NCBI RefSeq assembly: GCF_007753265.1
Contig: NZ_CP036349.1
Location: 5,392,862 to 5,456,861, forward strand
From: Botrimarina mediterranea
Lineage (GTDB): Bacteria; Planctomycetota; Planctomycetia; Pirellulales; Lacipirellulaceae
Direction of reading: 5' to 3'
DNA: 64,000 nt
A program made the translations under genes and the position numbers. Each line of letters opens with the position of its first letter. Position 1 is the first letter of the stretch. This document shows positions 26,640 through 34,018 of this stretch, piece after piece. The notes under the pieces are model-generated. The model was not told the DNA's origin and ran no database searches. It saw only the letters and a list, made by a program, of their open reading frames with translations.

Positions 26640-28946
26640 GTGTCCCAACGCTCCCTCTTCGACGCCGAGCCGCCTGCGTGGGAGCTGGATGCTGGGGCCA
26701 TGGTCCTCGCGGCGACGGTGGTTTTGCCGGGGGGGCCCGTCGGAGAGTTCGACTACGCCATCCCCGATGCGATGGCGGACGAGCGGAAGCCCGAGACCTT
26801 CGTCGAGCCCGGCCGGCGGGTGCGGGCGCCGCTAGGGCGGGGCAACCGGCCGGTGATCGGCTACTGCGTCGCGGTGGTACTGAAGCCCGCGTCGCCGTCG
26901 CGACCGCTCAAGGCCCTGAAAGGGGTGATCGACACCGAAAGCCTTGTGTCGCCGCCGATGATGCGGCTCACGCGCTGGATGGCGGACCATTACCTGACGC
27001 CCTGGGGACAGGTGCTCGAAGGCGTGGTGCCGTCCGGAGTCCGCGGCAAGGCAGGGACGCGCGACGTGATGCTGCTGAGCGTGCCGACGCACGTCGCCGC
27101 GCGGTTGACGAAGCTCCAGCTACCGCCGAAGCAAGCCGAAGTCCTCAAGGCCCTCGCCGCCAGCTCGAAGCCCCTCTCGCTCAAGCAACTGGCGATGCGC
27201 GCCGATTGCACCTCGGCGCCGATCAACGCACTACGCAAGGCGGGGCTCATCGAGTCACGCGTCGAACGCCTCGCCACCGACGGGCTGCTTGCCGAGGACA
27301 TGGTCGTTGAGCGTTTGCAACCAAAGAAGCTCAACGCCGATCAAGTGCGCACGCTCGACACGATCCTTGGCGCGATCGACTCCGGCGAGCACGAGACGAT
27401 CCTCGTCCACGGCGTCACCGGCAGCGGCAAGACCGAGGTCTACCTGCAAGCGATCGAGCGCGTCGTCGCTTTCGGTCGGCAGGCAATCGTGCTGGTGCCG
27501 GAGATCAGCCTCACGCCGCAGACCGTCGGGCGGTTCCGCGAACGATTCGACCGCATCGCCGTCTTGCACAGCCACCAGTCCGATGTCGAGCGCCACCGCC
27601 AGTGGCGGCGGATCGCGGCGGGCGAGGTCGAGGTCGTCGTCGGCGCAAGGAGCGCCGTCTTCGCACCGACGCCGCACTTGGGCTTGGTGGTCATCGACGA
27701 AGAGCACGAGACCTCGTTCAAGCAAGACACGGCGCCGCGCTACCACGCCCGCGACGTTGCTTTGCAACGGACGCGCGCCGAGAACGTGCCGCTGGTGCTG
27801 GCGAGCGCGACGCCGTCGCTCGAAGCGTGGCGTTACGCGCAGCCGGGGGCGCCGGAGCGATTCCGCTTGGCGAGCATGCCGCGACGGATCGGCGACCTGC
27901 CGATGCCCGCGGTGCGGGTCGTGGACCTGCGCGTCGATGGCGAAATGCGCGGCGCCTTGAGCCGGCCGCTCTGCCAAGCGATGAAGCAAGCGCTCGACGA
28001 TGACGGGCAGATCATCCTGTTGCTCAACCGCCGCGGCTACTCGACGCACGTGCAATGCCCGGCCTGCGGCTACAAACTTGTCTGCGACCATTGCGATGTG
28101 GCGATGACGTTCCACCGGCAGGACAACGTCGTGCTCTGCCATTGGTGCGACCACCGCGCGGCGCCGCCAGTGGTCTGCCCCGATTGCCGCAGCCCGCGCA
28201 TCCGTTACGGCGGTCTGGGGACGCAGAAACTCGAAGCCGAGGTCAGTGCGCGCTTCCGCGGCGTTTCGATTGCGCGGATGGACGCCGACACGATGCGCCG
28301 CCCAGGGAGTCACGAGGTGGCGCTCGACGCCTTCCGTCGCGGCGAGACACGGATCCTGCTCGGCACGCAGATGATCGCCAAGGGGCTCGACTTCCCGAAC
28401 GTCACGCTCGTGGGCGTCGTGTCGGCGGACTCGGCGTTGAACCTGCCCGACTTCCGCGCGGCGGAGCGGACATTCCAACTCGTCACCCAAGTCGCCGGCC
28501 GCACGGGCCGCGGCGAGCGTGGCGGGCGCGTCATCGTGCAGACCTTCGACCCCGACCACCCCGCGATCCAGGCCGCCGTGCGGCACGACTTCGAAAGGTT
28601 CGCCCGCGAAGAACTGCCGAACCGCCAGGCGCTCGGTTACCCGCCCTATGGTTCGATGGCCCGCATCATCGCCCGCGGCGCCAGCGAGCCGCTGGTGACG
28701 GCGTACCTCGACCAAGTGGCCGACGCCGTCAAACAGGCCGCCGTCGAAACCGGTGTGAAGATGCGTATCGCCGGTCCGGCGCCGGCGCCGATCACCCGCC
28801 TGCGGGGCGAGTTCCGCCGCCACCTGCAGCTGCACGCCCCCAATGGCGACCCCCTCCGCGCCGCCCTGAAGGCCGGCTGGCAGCCGATCAAACCGCCTGA
28901 AGGGGTGCGTTCGATCGTCGATATCGACCCGGTGGATATGCTTTAG
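26640..28946 (+). CDS. priA: Primosomal protein N' (replication restart helicase)
   Basis: The product has 768 residues, full length. PriA recognises abandoned forks and reloads the replicative helicase. Seen: the 3'-DNA-binding domain (FDYAIPD, VRAPLGRGNRPVIGYC), Walker A VTGSGKTEVYL (about 258-268), DEEH box VIDEEHETSFKQ (about 350-361), and a zinc-binding region with paired cysteines CPACGYKLVCDHC, CHWCDHRA and CPDC (about 473-520). Helicase motifs V-VI follow, GTQMIAKGLDFPNVTLVGVV and QVAGRTGRGERGG. The start is GTG at 26640, directly after the heptamer repeat. It is an alternative-start gene, but the N-terminal 30 residues look less conserved, so a later start cannot be excluded. Confidence 0.96.
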   Translation: MSQRSLFDAEPPAWELDAGAMVLAATVVLPGGPVGEFDYAIPDAMADERKPETFVEPGRRVRAPLGRGNRPVIGYCVAVVLKPASPSRPLKALKGVIDTESLVSPPMMRLTRWMADHYLTPWGQVLEGVVPSGVRGKAGTRDVMLLSVPTHVAARLTKLQLPPKQAEVLKALAASSKPLSLKQLAMRADCTSAPINALRKAGLIESRVERLATDGLLAEDMVVERLQPKKLNADQVRTLDTILGAIDSGEHETILVHGVTGSGKTEVYLQAIERVVAFGRQAIVLVPEISLTPQTVGRFRERFDRIAVLHSHQSDVERHRQWRRIAAGEVEVVVGARSAVFAPTPHLGLVVIDEEHETSFKQDTAPRYHARDVALQRTRAENVPLVLASATPSLEAWRYAQPGAPERFRLASMPRRIGDLPMPAVRVVDLRVDGEMRGALSRPLCQAMKQALDDDGQIILLLNRRGYSTHVQCPACGYKLVCDHCDVAMTFHRQDNVVLCHWCDHRAAPPVVCPDCRSPRIRYGGLGTQKLEAEVSARFRGVSIARMDADTMRRPGSHEVALDAFRRGETRILLGTQMIAKGLDFPNVTLVGVVSADSALNLPDFRAAERTFQLVTQVAGRTGRGERGGRVIVQTFDPDHPAIQAAVRHDFERFAREELPNRQALGYPPYGSMARIIARGASEPLVTAYLDQVADAVKQAAVETGVKMRIAGPAPAPITRLRGEFRRHLQLHAPNGDPLRAALKAGWQPIKPPEGVRSIVDIDPVDML

Positions 28947-28988
28947 GGAGGGACGAGGGACCGGGGGCTAGGGACGAGGGGTTTGTCT

Positions 28989-29064
28989 CCGAGCCGCGAC
29001 CGTGAGGGAGTCGTCCAAGCGACCTTGCTATCGTCGGGACGACTCCCTCACGGTCGCGGCTCGG
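28989..29064. repeat. Palindromic repeat, family D
   Basis: A perfect 28-bp inverted repeat, CCGAGCCGCGACCGTGAGGG plus AGTCGTCC at 28989-29016 and its mirror at 29037-29064, with a 20-base loop. It is nested inside a looser inverted repeat made of GGGACGAGGG-type units (about 28950-28980 and 29070-29108). It fills the spacer between priA and the sensor kinase and may act as a terminator. Confidence 0.85.
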
Positions 29065-29154
29065 AAATGAACTCCCTCGTCCCCCGTCCCTAACCTCTCG
29101 TCCCTCCCTCTTTCTGCCGTCTGCCCACTGCCGTCTGCCTGCTACAATCCCCAC

Positions 29155-30966
29155 ATGTCCCCCCGTGGCCTCAAACGTGTCTTCGTCGGTGAGACGAGCC
29201 TCGAGCGGAAGTGCCGCTGGTGGTTCGGCATCTCGCTGGGGGTGCTGTTGGTTCTGAGTTTCTATTACTCGGGACAAGAGCTCCGCGACTTCTTGCGTCA
29301 GAGCGACAAGATCCTCGGCCCCCAACTGGTGCATACGGCATATCTCGAACGCCACTTCGAGGAGTTGAATCAGCCCTCCGCAACCGACGAAGCGGCGATG
29401 ATTCCCGAGGAGGCGGAGACTTGGCGGAAGATCATTGCCGACCTCGTCGAGTTCAATCCGGCGCCGGACGAGGAAATACCGTACCAAGCCTACGCCATCA
29501 AACCGCAAGACCCGGCAAAGAACCAGAACCAATACGGTCGGCCGGAGCACCCGCACGAGTGGGAACTCTTGCAGCGCTACGAGAAGGCTAAACCAGGCTC
29601 GCCCGAGGCGGAGGTGACCTCTCGCTACGATAACAACCGCGAAGTGTGGCGCTTCTACCAACCTCTCTATGCGAAGGGCGATTCCTGCATTAACTGCCAC
29701 AAAGTCTGGGGGAAGCCGGCTCGGCCCGATTTGGTCGAAGACGACCTGATCGCGGTCATGCGGATTGAAGTGATCGAGGACCAGCGAAGTGGGGGGCGCA
29801 ACGATGTCGCCTCGTATGACGGCAAAATGTGGGCGGTCGCCGTCACGATCTTTTTCCTCTCGATGTTCCTCCTCTGGTTCATCGTCCGGCTGTTGATCGC
29901 CAAACCGGTGAAGCACCTCAAGGAAGTGGTCAACGCCGTCCGCGGGGGCGACACCAGCCAGCGCGCCGATATCCAAACGGGTGACGAATTCGAAGAACTC
30001 GCCTCGGCGTTCAACCGCATGCTCCGCCAGCTGCTCAGCCAGCAAAACGCGCTCGAAGGGGTCAACCACGAACTCGACGCCAAGGTCGACGAGCTCGCGC
30101 AGATGAACCTGCGGCTGTTCGAGATGAACCGCCTCAAGAGCGACTTCCTCGCCACGATGAGCCACGAGTTGCGCACGCCGCTCAACAGCATCCTTGGCTT
30201 CAGCGAGGTGCTGGCCACCGTCAACGCGCTCGACCAAAAGCAGCAACGCTACGTCGGCAACATCCAGCGTTCGGGGAAGATGCTGCTGGAGATGATCAAC
30301 GACATCCTCGATTTGGCGAAGCTCGAGTCGGGCCGCATGGACGCGTCGCCGGTCGAGTTCCCGCTCGGGGCGATCGTCACCGCGCAGTGCGACATGGCCC
30401 GGCCGCTAGCCGAGCGCAAGAACATCGACCTCGACACCAGCCTCGAATCGGGCGTCCCGCCGCTACGGCAAGACCAGACAAAGCTCCAGCAGATCCTCAA
30501 CAACCTCCTCAGCAACGCCATCAAGTTTACGCCCGAAGGGGGCCGCATTATGGTCCGCGCTCATCGCGAGGCGGACCAGCACAGCGCCGCGGGTCCGCGC
30601 CAGAATGACGCCGGGTGGCTCGTGCTAGAGGTCGAGGACACGGGCATCGGCATCAGCGAGGCCGACCAAGCGATCATCTTCGAGAAATTCCGCCAAGGCG
30701 CCTCGGCGGCCCCCGGCGGCGACGCGATGACCCGCGAACAGGGCGGCACGGGCCTCGGCCTGTCGATCGTCCGCGAGCTGTGCCGCCTCCTCGGGGGCGA
30801 CGTCACCGTCCGCAGCGTCAGCGGCAAGGGGAGCACCTTCGTCATCCGCATCCCCTGGCGGCTGCCCGACCGGGCCAATCTCGACGCCGAACTCAACCGC
30901 GGCGTCGCCGAACTGACCCGGCCCACGGTCGCAGCGCTAGCAGCGCCTACCGCAGCGAGCCACTGA
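29155..30966 (+). CDS. Sensor histidine kinase with Tll0287-like (DUF3365) domain and CxxCH motif
   Basis: The product has 603 residues. Membrane helix 1 (about 21-42) is followed by an extracytoplasmic domain (about 45-220), helix 2 (about 225-247), HAMP (about 248-300), HisKA with MSHELRTPLNSILGFSEVL (about 338-356) and an ATPase domain with GTGLGLSIVREL. The sensor domain resembles the Tll0287/DUF3365 type. It contains CINCHKVWG at about residue 179, a c-type heme-attachment motif, so heme-based redox or gas sensing is likely. No response regulator is adjacent; the partner is unknown. The downstream spacer has an imperfect inverted repeat (GGCCTCAGCCG at 30984, mirrored near 31051). Confidence 0.9.
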   Translation: MSPRGLKRVFVGETSLERKCRWWFGISLGVLLVLSFYYSGQELRDFLRQSDKILGPQLVHTAYLERHFEELNQPSATDEAAMIPEEAETWRKIIADLVEFNPAPDEEIPYQAYAIKPQDPAKNQNQYGRPEHPHEWELLQRYEKAKPGSPEAEVTSRYDNNREVWRFYQPLYAKGDSCINCHKVWGKPARPDLVEDDLIAVMRIEVIEDQRSGGRNDVASYDGKMWAVAVTIFFLSMFLLWFIVRLLIAKPVKHLKEVVNAVRGGDTSQRADIQTGDEFEELASAFNRMLRQLLSQQNALEGVNHELDAKVDELAQMNLRLFEMNRLKSDFLATMSHELRTPLNSILGFSEVLATVNALDQKQQRYVGNIQRSGKMLLEMINDILDLAKLESGRMDASPVEFPLGAIVTAQCDMARPLAERKNIDLDTSLESGVPPLRQDQTKLQQILNNLLSNAIKFTPEGGRIMVRAHREADQHSAAGPRQNDAGWLVLEVEDTGIGISEADQAIIFEKFRQGASAAPGGDAMTREQGGTGLGLSIVRELCRLLGGDVTVRSVSGKGSTFVIRIPWRLPDRANLDAELNRGVAELTRPTVAALAAPTAASH

Positions 30967-30983
30967 AGACACCGCTTACTTTC

Positions 30984-31061
30984 GGCCTCAGCCGAGGGCG
31001 GCAGCCCCCGGCGCAGCGGGCGCCAGGGTTCCGCCGTGGGCTCCCGCCGACGGCTGAGGCC
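30984..31061. repeat. Imperfect inverted repeat after the sensor kinase
   Basis: Outer arms GGCCTCAGCCG (30984-30994) and CGGCTGAGGCC (31051-31061) are perfect; inner parts pair with interruptions (GGCGGCAGCCC... with GGGCTCCCGCC). It starts 18 bases after the kinase stop and may act as its terminator. Confidence 0.6.
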
Positions 31062-31171
31062 CCATCGATGGTGTTGTTGGCGCTCTCGCCGCGCGACCGC
31101 CCCCCGGGTTAGACTATCCCGCTGCGCCACATCGCCCCTAGTTCGCAAGCCGCCCGTTGGGACGTAGCCCC

Positions 31172-31348
31172 ATGAACCTCTGGGAAGGTCTGCTGTTCGC
31201 CATCGCCGCGCTCGTCGCGGTGCGGGTGCTCGTCGGCATGATGCGGCGCCGCGAAGAGTCGATCGTCCAAGAGGTCCAGGCCCAGGTAGACGCCCACATC
31301 GAGCGCGAGAAAGAAGCGAAGAAGAAGAAACGAGCGGTTAGTCGTTAG
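31172..31348 (+). CDS. Small single-pass membrane protein
   Basis: The product has 58 residues. An N-terminal membrane helix (about 3-24, LWEGLLFAIAALVAVRVLVG) is followed by an arginine cluster, a charged amphipathic helix (about 30-48) and a lysine-rich tail (KEAKKKKRAVSR), so the tail is probably cytoplasmic. No family is recognised. It precedes miaB on the same strand with a 72-base spacer made of TTAGC-type repeats, and could be cotranscribed. An upstream ATG five codons earlier is less likely. Confidence 0.65.
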   Translation: MNLWEGLLFAIAALVAVRVLVGMMRRREESIVQEVQAQVDAHIEREKEAKKKKRAVSR

Positions 31349-31420
31349 CTATTAGCTGTTAGTCATTAGCGATTAGCATCCGTTGGCAAACGACCAACCG
31401 CTAACTGCCAACCGCTACCT

Positions 31421-32866
31421 ATGAAAAAACTCTACATCGAGACGGTCGGCTGCCAGATGAACCTGCTCGATAGCGAGCTGGTCGTCGCGGCGCTGCGCAA
31501 AGAGGGCTACGAGCTCACCGGACAGGCCGCCGACGCCGACACGGTCCTCTTCAACACGTGCAGTGTCCGCCAACACGCCGAGGACAAGATCTATTCGGCG
31601 CTCGGTCGTTTGAAAGAAGCCAAGCGGTCGATGCCCGACAAGGTGATCGGTGTGATGGGCTGCATGGCGCAGAAGGACCAGAAGCTGATCTTCAGCCGCG
31701 CGCCGTTCGTCGACATCGTCGTCGGCCCGGGGCAGTTGCACCAAGTGCCGCAACTCGTGCGCGAGGCGCGTGAGAAGCCGGGCCAACAACGATTGGAAGT
31801 CTCGCTCGGCCGCACCGACGGCAAGGTCGATGACATCAAGCGCAGCCACGAGTCGTTCGACCCGCTCCGCGACCCAACGATGCGGCCGACGCCCTTCCAG
31901 GCGTTCGTCCGCATCCAGATCGGCTGCGACAAGTTCTGCACCTACTGCATCGTGCCGAGCGTCCGCGGCCCCGAACAAAGCCGCCCGCCAAGCCACATCC
32001 TCGCCGAGGCCCGCCAGCTCGCCAGCGAGGGCTGCAAAGAGATCTGCCTGCTGGGCCAGACCGTCAACAGCTGGCGTCACACCGAAGACGGCCGCGCGTG
32101 GCGCTTCAGCGACTTGCTCTACGCGCTACACGAAATCGAAGGGATCGAGCGGCTGCGCTTCGTCACCTCGTACCCGCGCGACATGACCGACGACGTGCTC
32201 GAAGCGGTCCGCGACCTGCCCAAGTGCGTGAAGTACCTGCACGTCCCCGCCCAGCACGGCAGCGACGAGCAGCTCCGCCGCATGAAGCGCGGCTACACGG
32301 TCGCCGAGTACCGCGAGATGCACGACCGCGCCAAGCGCTGGATGCCCGACGTGGCGATCACCAGCGACTTTATCGTCGGCTTCAGCGGCGAGACCGAGGA
32401 GGATTTCCAGCAGACGATGGACCTCGTGCGCGAGTGCCGGTTTAAGAACAGCTTCATCTTCAAGTACAGCGAACGCCCCGGGACGAAGGCCGCCAACCGC
32501 CTGCCGGACGACGTGCCTGAGGAAGTGAAGCGCCGCCGCAACAACGAGCTGCTCGCGCTACAGAACGAGATCAGCGAAGAAGACAACCATAAGTTCCTCG
32601 GCAAGCGAGTCGAGGTCCTGGTCGAAGGCCCCAGCAAGACCGCCGTCCGTAACCTGGAGAGAGCAGACGCCAACGCGCCGCTCACCGGCCCGCTGCAACT
32701 AACCGGCCGCACGATGTGCGACCGCATCGTCGTCTTCGACGGCAACCCGCGCCAGATCGGCCAGACGCTGTCGATCGCGATCTACGACGTGAACCTGCAC
32801 ACGTTGTTCGGCGCCGTGGTGACCGAGCACGTCGGCCCCGAGGTGTTCACCCTGGCGGGTGTGTAG
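31421..32866 (+). CDS. miaB: tRNA-2-methylthio-N6-dimethylallyladenosine synthase
   Basis: The product has 481 residues. This radical-SAM enzyme adds a methylthio group to i6A37 of tRNAs. Seen: the N-terminal UPF0004 domain with its three cysteines (ETVGCQMN, NTCSVR, GVMGCMAQ), the radical-SAM cluster CDKFCTYCIVPSVRG (about 169-183), LLGQTVNSW, the SDFIVGFSGETEEDF motif and a C-terminal TRAM domain (LGKRVEVLVEGPSK onward). The ATG at 31421 is the conserved start (MKKLYIETVGCQMN). Both iron-sulphur sites are intact. Confidence 0.96.
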   Translation: MKKLYIETVGCQMNLLDSELVVAALRKEGYELTGQAADADTVLFNTCSVRQHAEDKIYSALGRLKEAKRSMPDKVIGVMGCMAQKDQKLIFSRAPFVDIVVGPGQLHQVPQLVREAREKPGQQRLEVSLGRTDGKVDDIKRSHESFDPLRDPTMRPTPFQAFVRIQIGCDKFCTYCIVPSVRGPEQSRPPSHILAEARQLASEGCKEICLLGQTVNSWRHTEDGRAWRFSDLLYALHEIEGIERLRFVTSYPRDMTDDVLEAVRDLPKCVKYLHVPAQHGSDEQLRRMKRGYTVAEYREMHDRAKRWMPDVAITSDFIVGFSGETEEDFQQTMDLVRECRFKNSFIFKYSERPGTKAANRLPDDVPEEVKRRRNNELLALQNEISEEDNHKFLGKRVEVLVEGPSKTAVRNLERADANAPLTGPLQLTGRTMCDRIVVFDGNPRQIGQTLSIAIYDVNLHTLFGAVVTEHVGPEVFTLAGV

Positions 32867-32912
32867 GGTCCGCTGGGCGGACCGTCGTTGGCGGATCGAT
32901 TCTACGATCGAC

Positions 32913-32960
32913 TCCGCTTCCTGACGGGCGCGGCTCGAGCCGCGCCCGTCAGGAAGCGGA
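32913..32960. repeat. Perfect 48-bp palindrome
   Basis: A perfect palindrome without a loop: TCCGCTTCCTGACGGGCGCG and its continuation GCTC form a 24-base arm mirrored at 32937-32960. It follows miaB by 46 bases and could act as its terminator, but there is no T-run. It also belongs to the dense repeat cluster 32900-33460. Confidence 0.85.
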
Positions 32961-32963
32961 GTT

Positions 32964-33021
32964 GCGACCGGAGGGCGGTTGATACTCGCTTGCCTCCGGT
33001 CGCTGACGCTCCCGGCTCGCC
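32964..33021. repeat. Palindromic repeat, family E, copy 1 (left arm truncated)
   Basis: The right arm, CCTCCGGTCGCTGACGCTCC then CGGCTCGCC (32993-33021), is complete; only the inner part of the left arm (GCGACCGGAGG) remains. This copy provides an uninterrupted version of the sequence into which the MITE-like element is inserted at 33265. Confidence 0.8.
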
Positions 33022-33246
33022 GAAAGCAGGGGCGGCCGCCTCCACCCCACAGCATGCTCCTGAGAGGCTCTAGGAGCCCCTTACGGGCGTTATCTCGTCG
33101 CCTGCGTGAAATGATCGCCCCTCGGGCTACGAACGCGCCAGCGTGCGTCCTAGCGGCTCTGGCGTGGGGGTCGGCTTTTCGCTGCTTCTGCCGGCTTTCC
33201 GCTTGCTTTTAGCCATGCCAGTTTCTGCTACTCGGGGCCTGATCGT

Positions 33247-33459
33247 GGCGAGCCGGGAGCGTCACAGGATTATGCAAGGGCTAGCAGTTACCACGTTCAG
33301 ATAAGGACTTAAGCGTCGTCGGACTGCTATCGCAGCAGTGCATCATCGACGTAAGTCCTTTGTTAAACGTCCATTTGCTAGCAGTTGCATAATCCTGGTC
33401 AGCGACCGGAGTGTATCTGGTGCCCGCTTCCCTCCGGTTGCTGACGCTCCCGGCTCGCC
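33247..33459. repeat. Palindromic repeat, family E, copy 2, split by an inserted element
   Basis: The left arm GGCGAGCCGGGAGCGTCA (33247-33264) continues after the insertion as GTCAGCGACCGGAG (33398-33411). A loop and the complete right arm (CCTCCGGTTGCTGACGCTCC..., ending at 33459) follow. Removing 33265-33397 and one GTCA restores a palindrome like copy 1. Confidence 0.85.
33265..33397. mobile_element. 133-bp MITE-like element with 4-bp target duplication
   Basis: Perfect 13-bp terminal inverted repeats CAGGATTATGCAA (33265-33277) and TTGCATAATCCTG (33385-33397). The inner parts of the two halves also pair imperfectly (GCTAGCA, AAGGACTTA and ACTGCT blocks), so the whole folds on itself. 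It is flanked by direct repeats GTCA at 33261-33264 and 33398-33401. It encodes nothing. It interrupts family E copy 2, and the uninterrupted sequence is visible at 32993-33021. This is the signature of a non-autonomous DNA transposon; the transposase that would move it is not in the window. Confidence 0.85.
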
Positions 33460-33484
33460 AATTTACGGTTTCGGCCAACCCCGC

Positions 33485-33513
33485 TTGACAAACGACTACA
33501 CGTGTAGTCTTAT
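33485..33513 (+). promoter_or_regulatory. BlaI-type operator within the blaI promoter
   Basis: -35 TTGACA (33485-33490), 17 bases, -10 TCTTAT (33508-33513). A perfect 16-bp palindrome GACTACACGTGTAGTC (33494-33509) fills the spacer. BlaI/MecI repressors bind TACA-x-TGTA dyads, and the core here is ACTACACGTGTAGT. A repressor bound there would block polymerase, so the pair at 33551-36342 is probably autoregulated. Confidence 0.85.
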
Positions 33514-33550
33514 GCCAACACTGCGTTATCCTTCGCCTGTCGAGGCCGTC

Positions 33551-34018
33551 ATGTCGAGTGCAAGCGAACCCGCCCCGGCGCTGTCGCCCGCCGAGTGGGA
33601 AGTGATCAAGGTCCTCTGGGAGCGCGGGCCGCTCGCCGCACGCGACGTGTTCGCCGCGCTGCCGCGCGACGGTCGGGGGCGGCCGGTGCATGACTGGTCG
33701 TACCGCACCGTGAAGACATTGCTCTCACGGCTCGTGGCGAAGGGCGCGATCGATTACGAGCAGGTCGGCAACTCGTACCTGTACCGCGCGGCCGTCTCGC
33801 AAGAGGCGATGACCCGTCAAGAAGTGGGCGGCGTGCTCGACCGGCTGACGCGTCACACCGGCGCCGCCGGCCGCCGCATCGTCTCGACGGTGCTGGCGCA
33901 GTTCCTCGGCGACGCCGAGCTGAGCGACGAAGAGGTTCGTGAACTCAAGGCGGCGCTCGATCGCAAGCGAACCGCACGGGATGCGAAGAAGCCGCCGCGC
34001 GGCCGGGGGCGGGCATGA
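33551..34018 (+). CDS. BlaI/MecI-family transcriptional repressor
   Basis: The product has 155 residues. The winged-helix domain covers about 10-85: LSPAEWEVIKVLWERGPLAA, SYRTVKTLLSRLVAKGAI, then YLYRAAVSQEAMTRQEVGGV as the entry to the dimer/cleavage region. BlaI-like repressors bind TACA/TGTA dyads and are cut by a partner M56 protease on signal. The operator lies directly upstream, and the gene overlaps the M56 gene by four bases (ATGA), so both repressor and protease are made together. The start at 33551 gives the usual N-terminus; an ORF running further upstream is not needed. The signal is unknown. Confidence 0.94.
   Translation: MSSASEPAPALSPAEWEVIKVLWERGPLAARDVFAALPRDGRGRPVHDWSYRTVKTLLSRLVAKGAIDYEQVGNSYLYRAAVSQEAMTRQEVGGVLDRLTRHTGAAGRRIVSTVLAQFLGDAELSDEEVRELKAALDRKRTARDAKKPPRGRGRA

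Noticed and set aside
27255-28835. Long minus-strand open frame of 526 codons
   Set aside because: It is antisense to priA, whose motifs are complete; the minus-strand product matches nothing.
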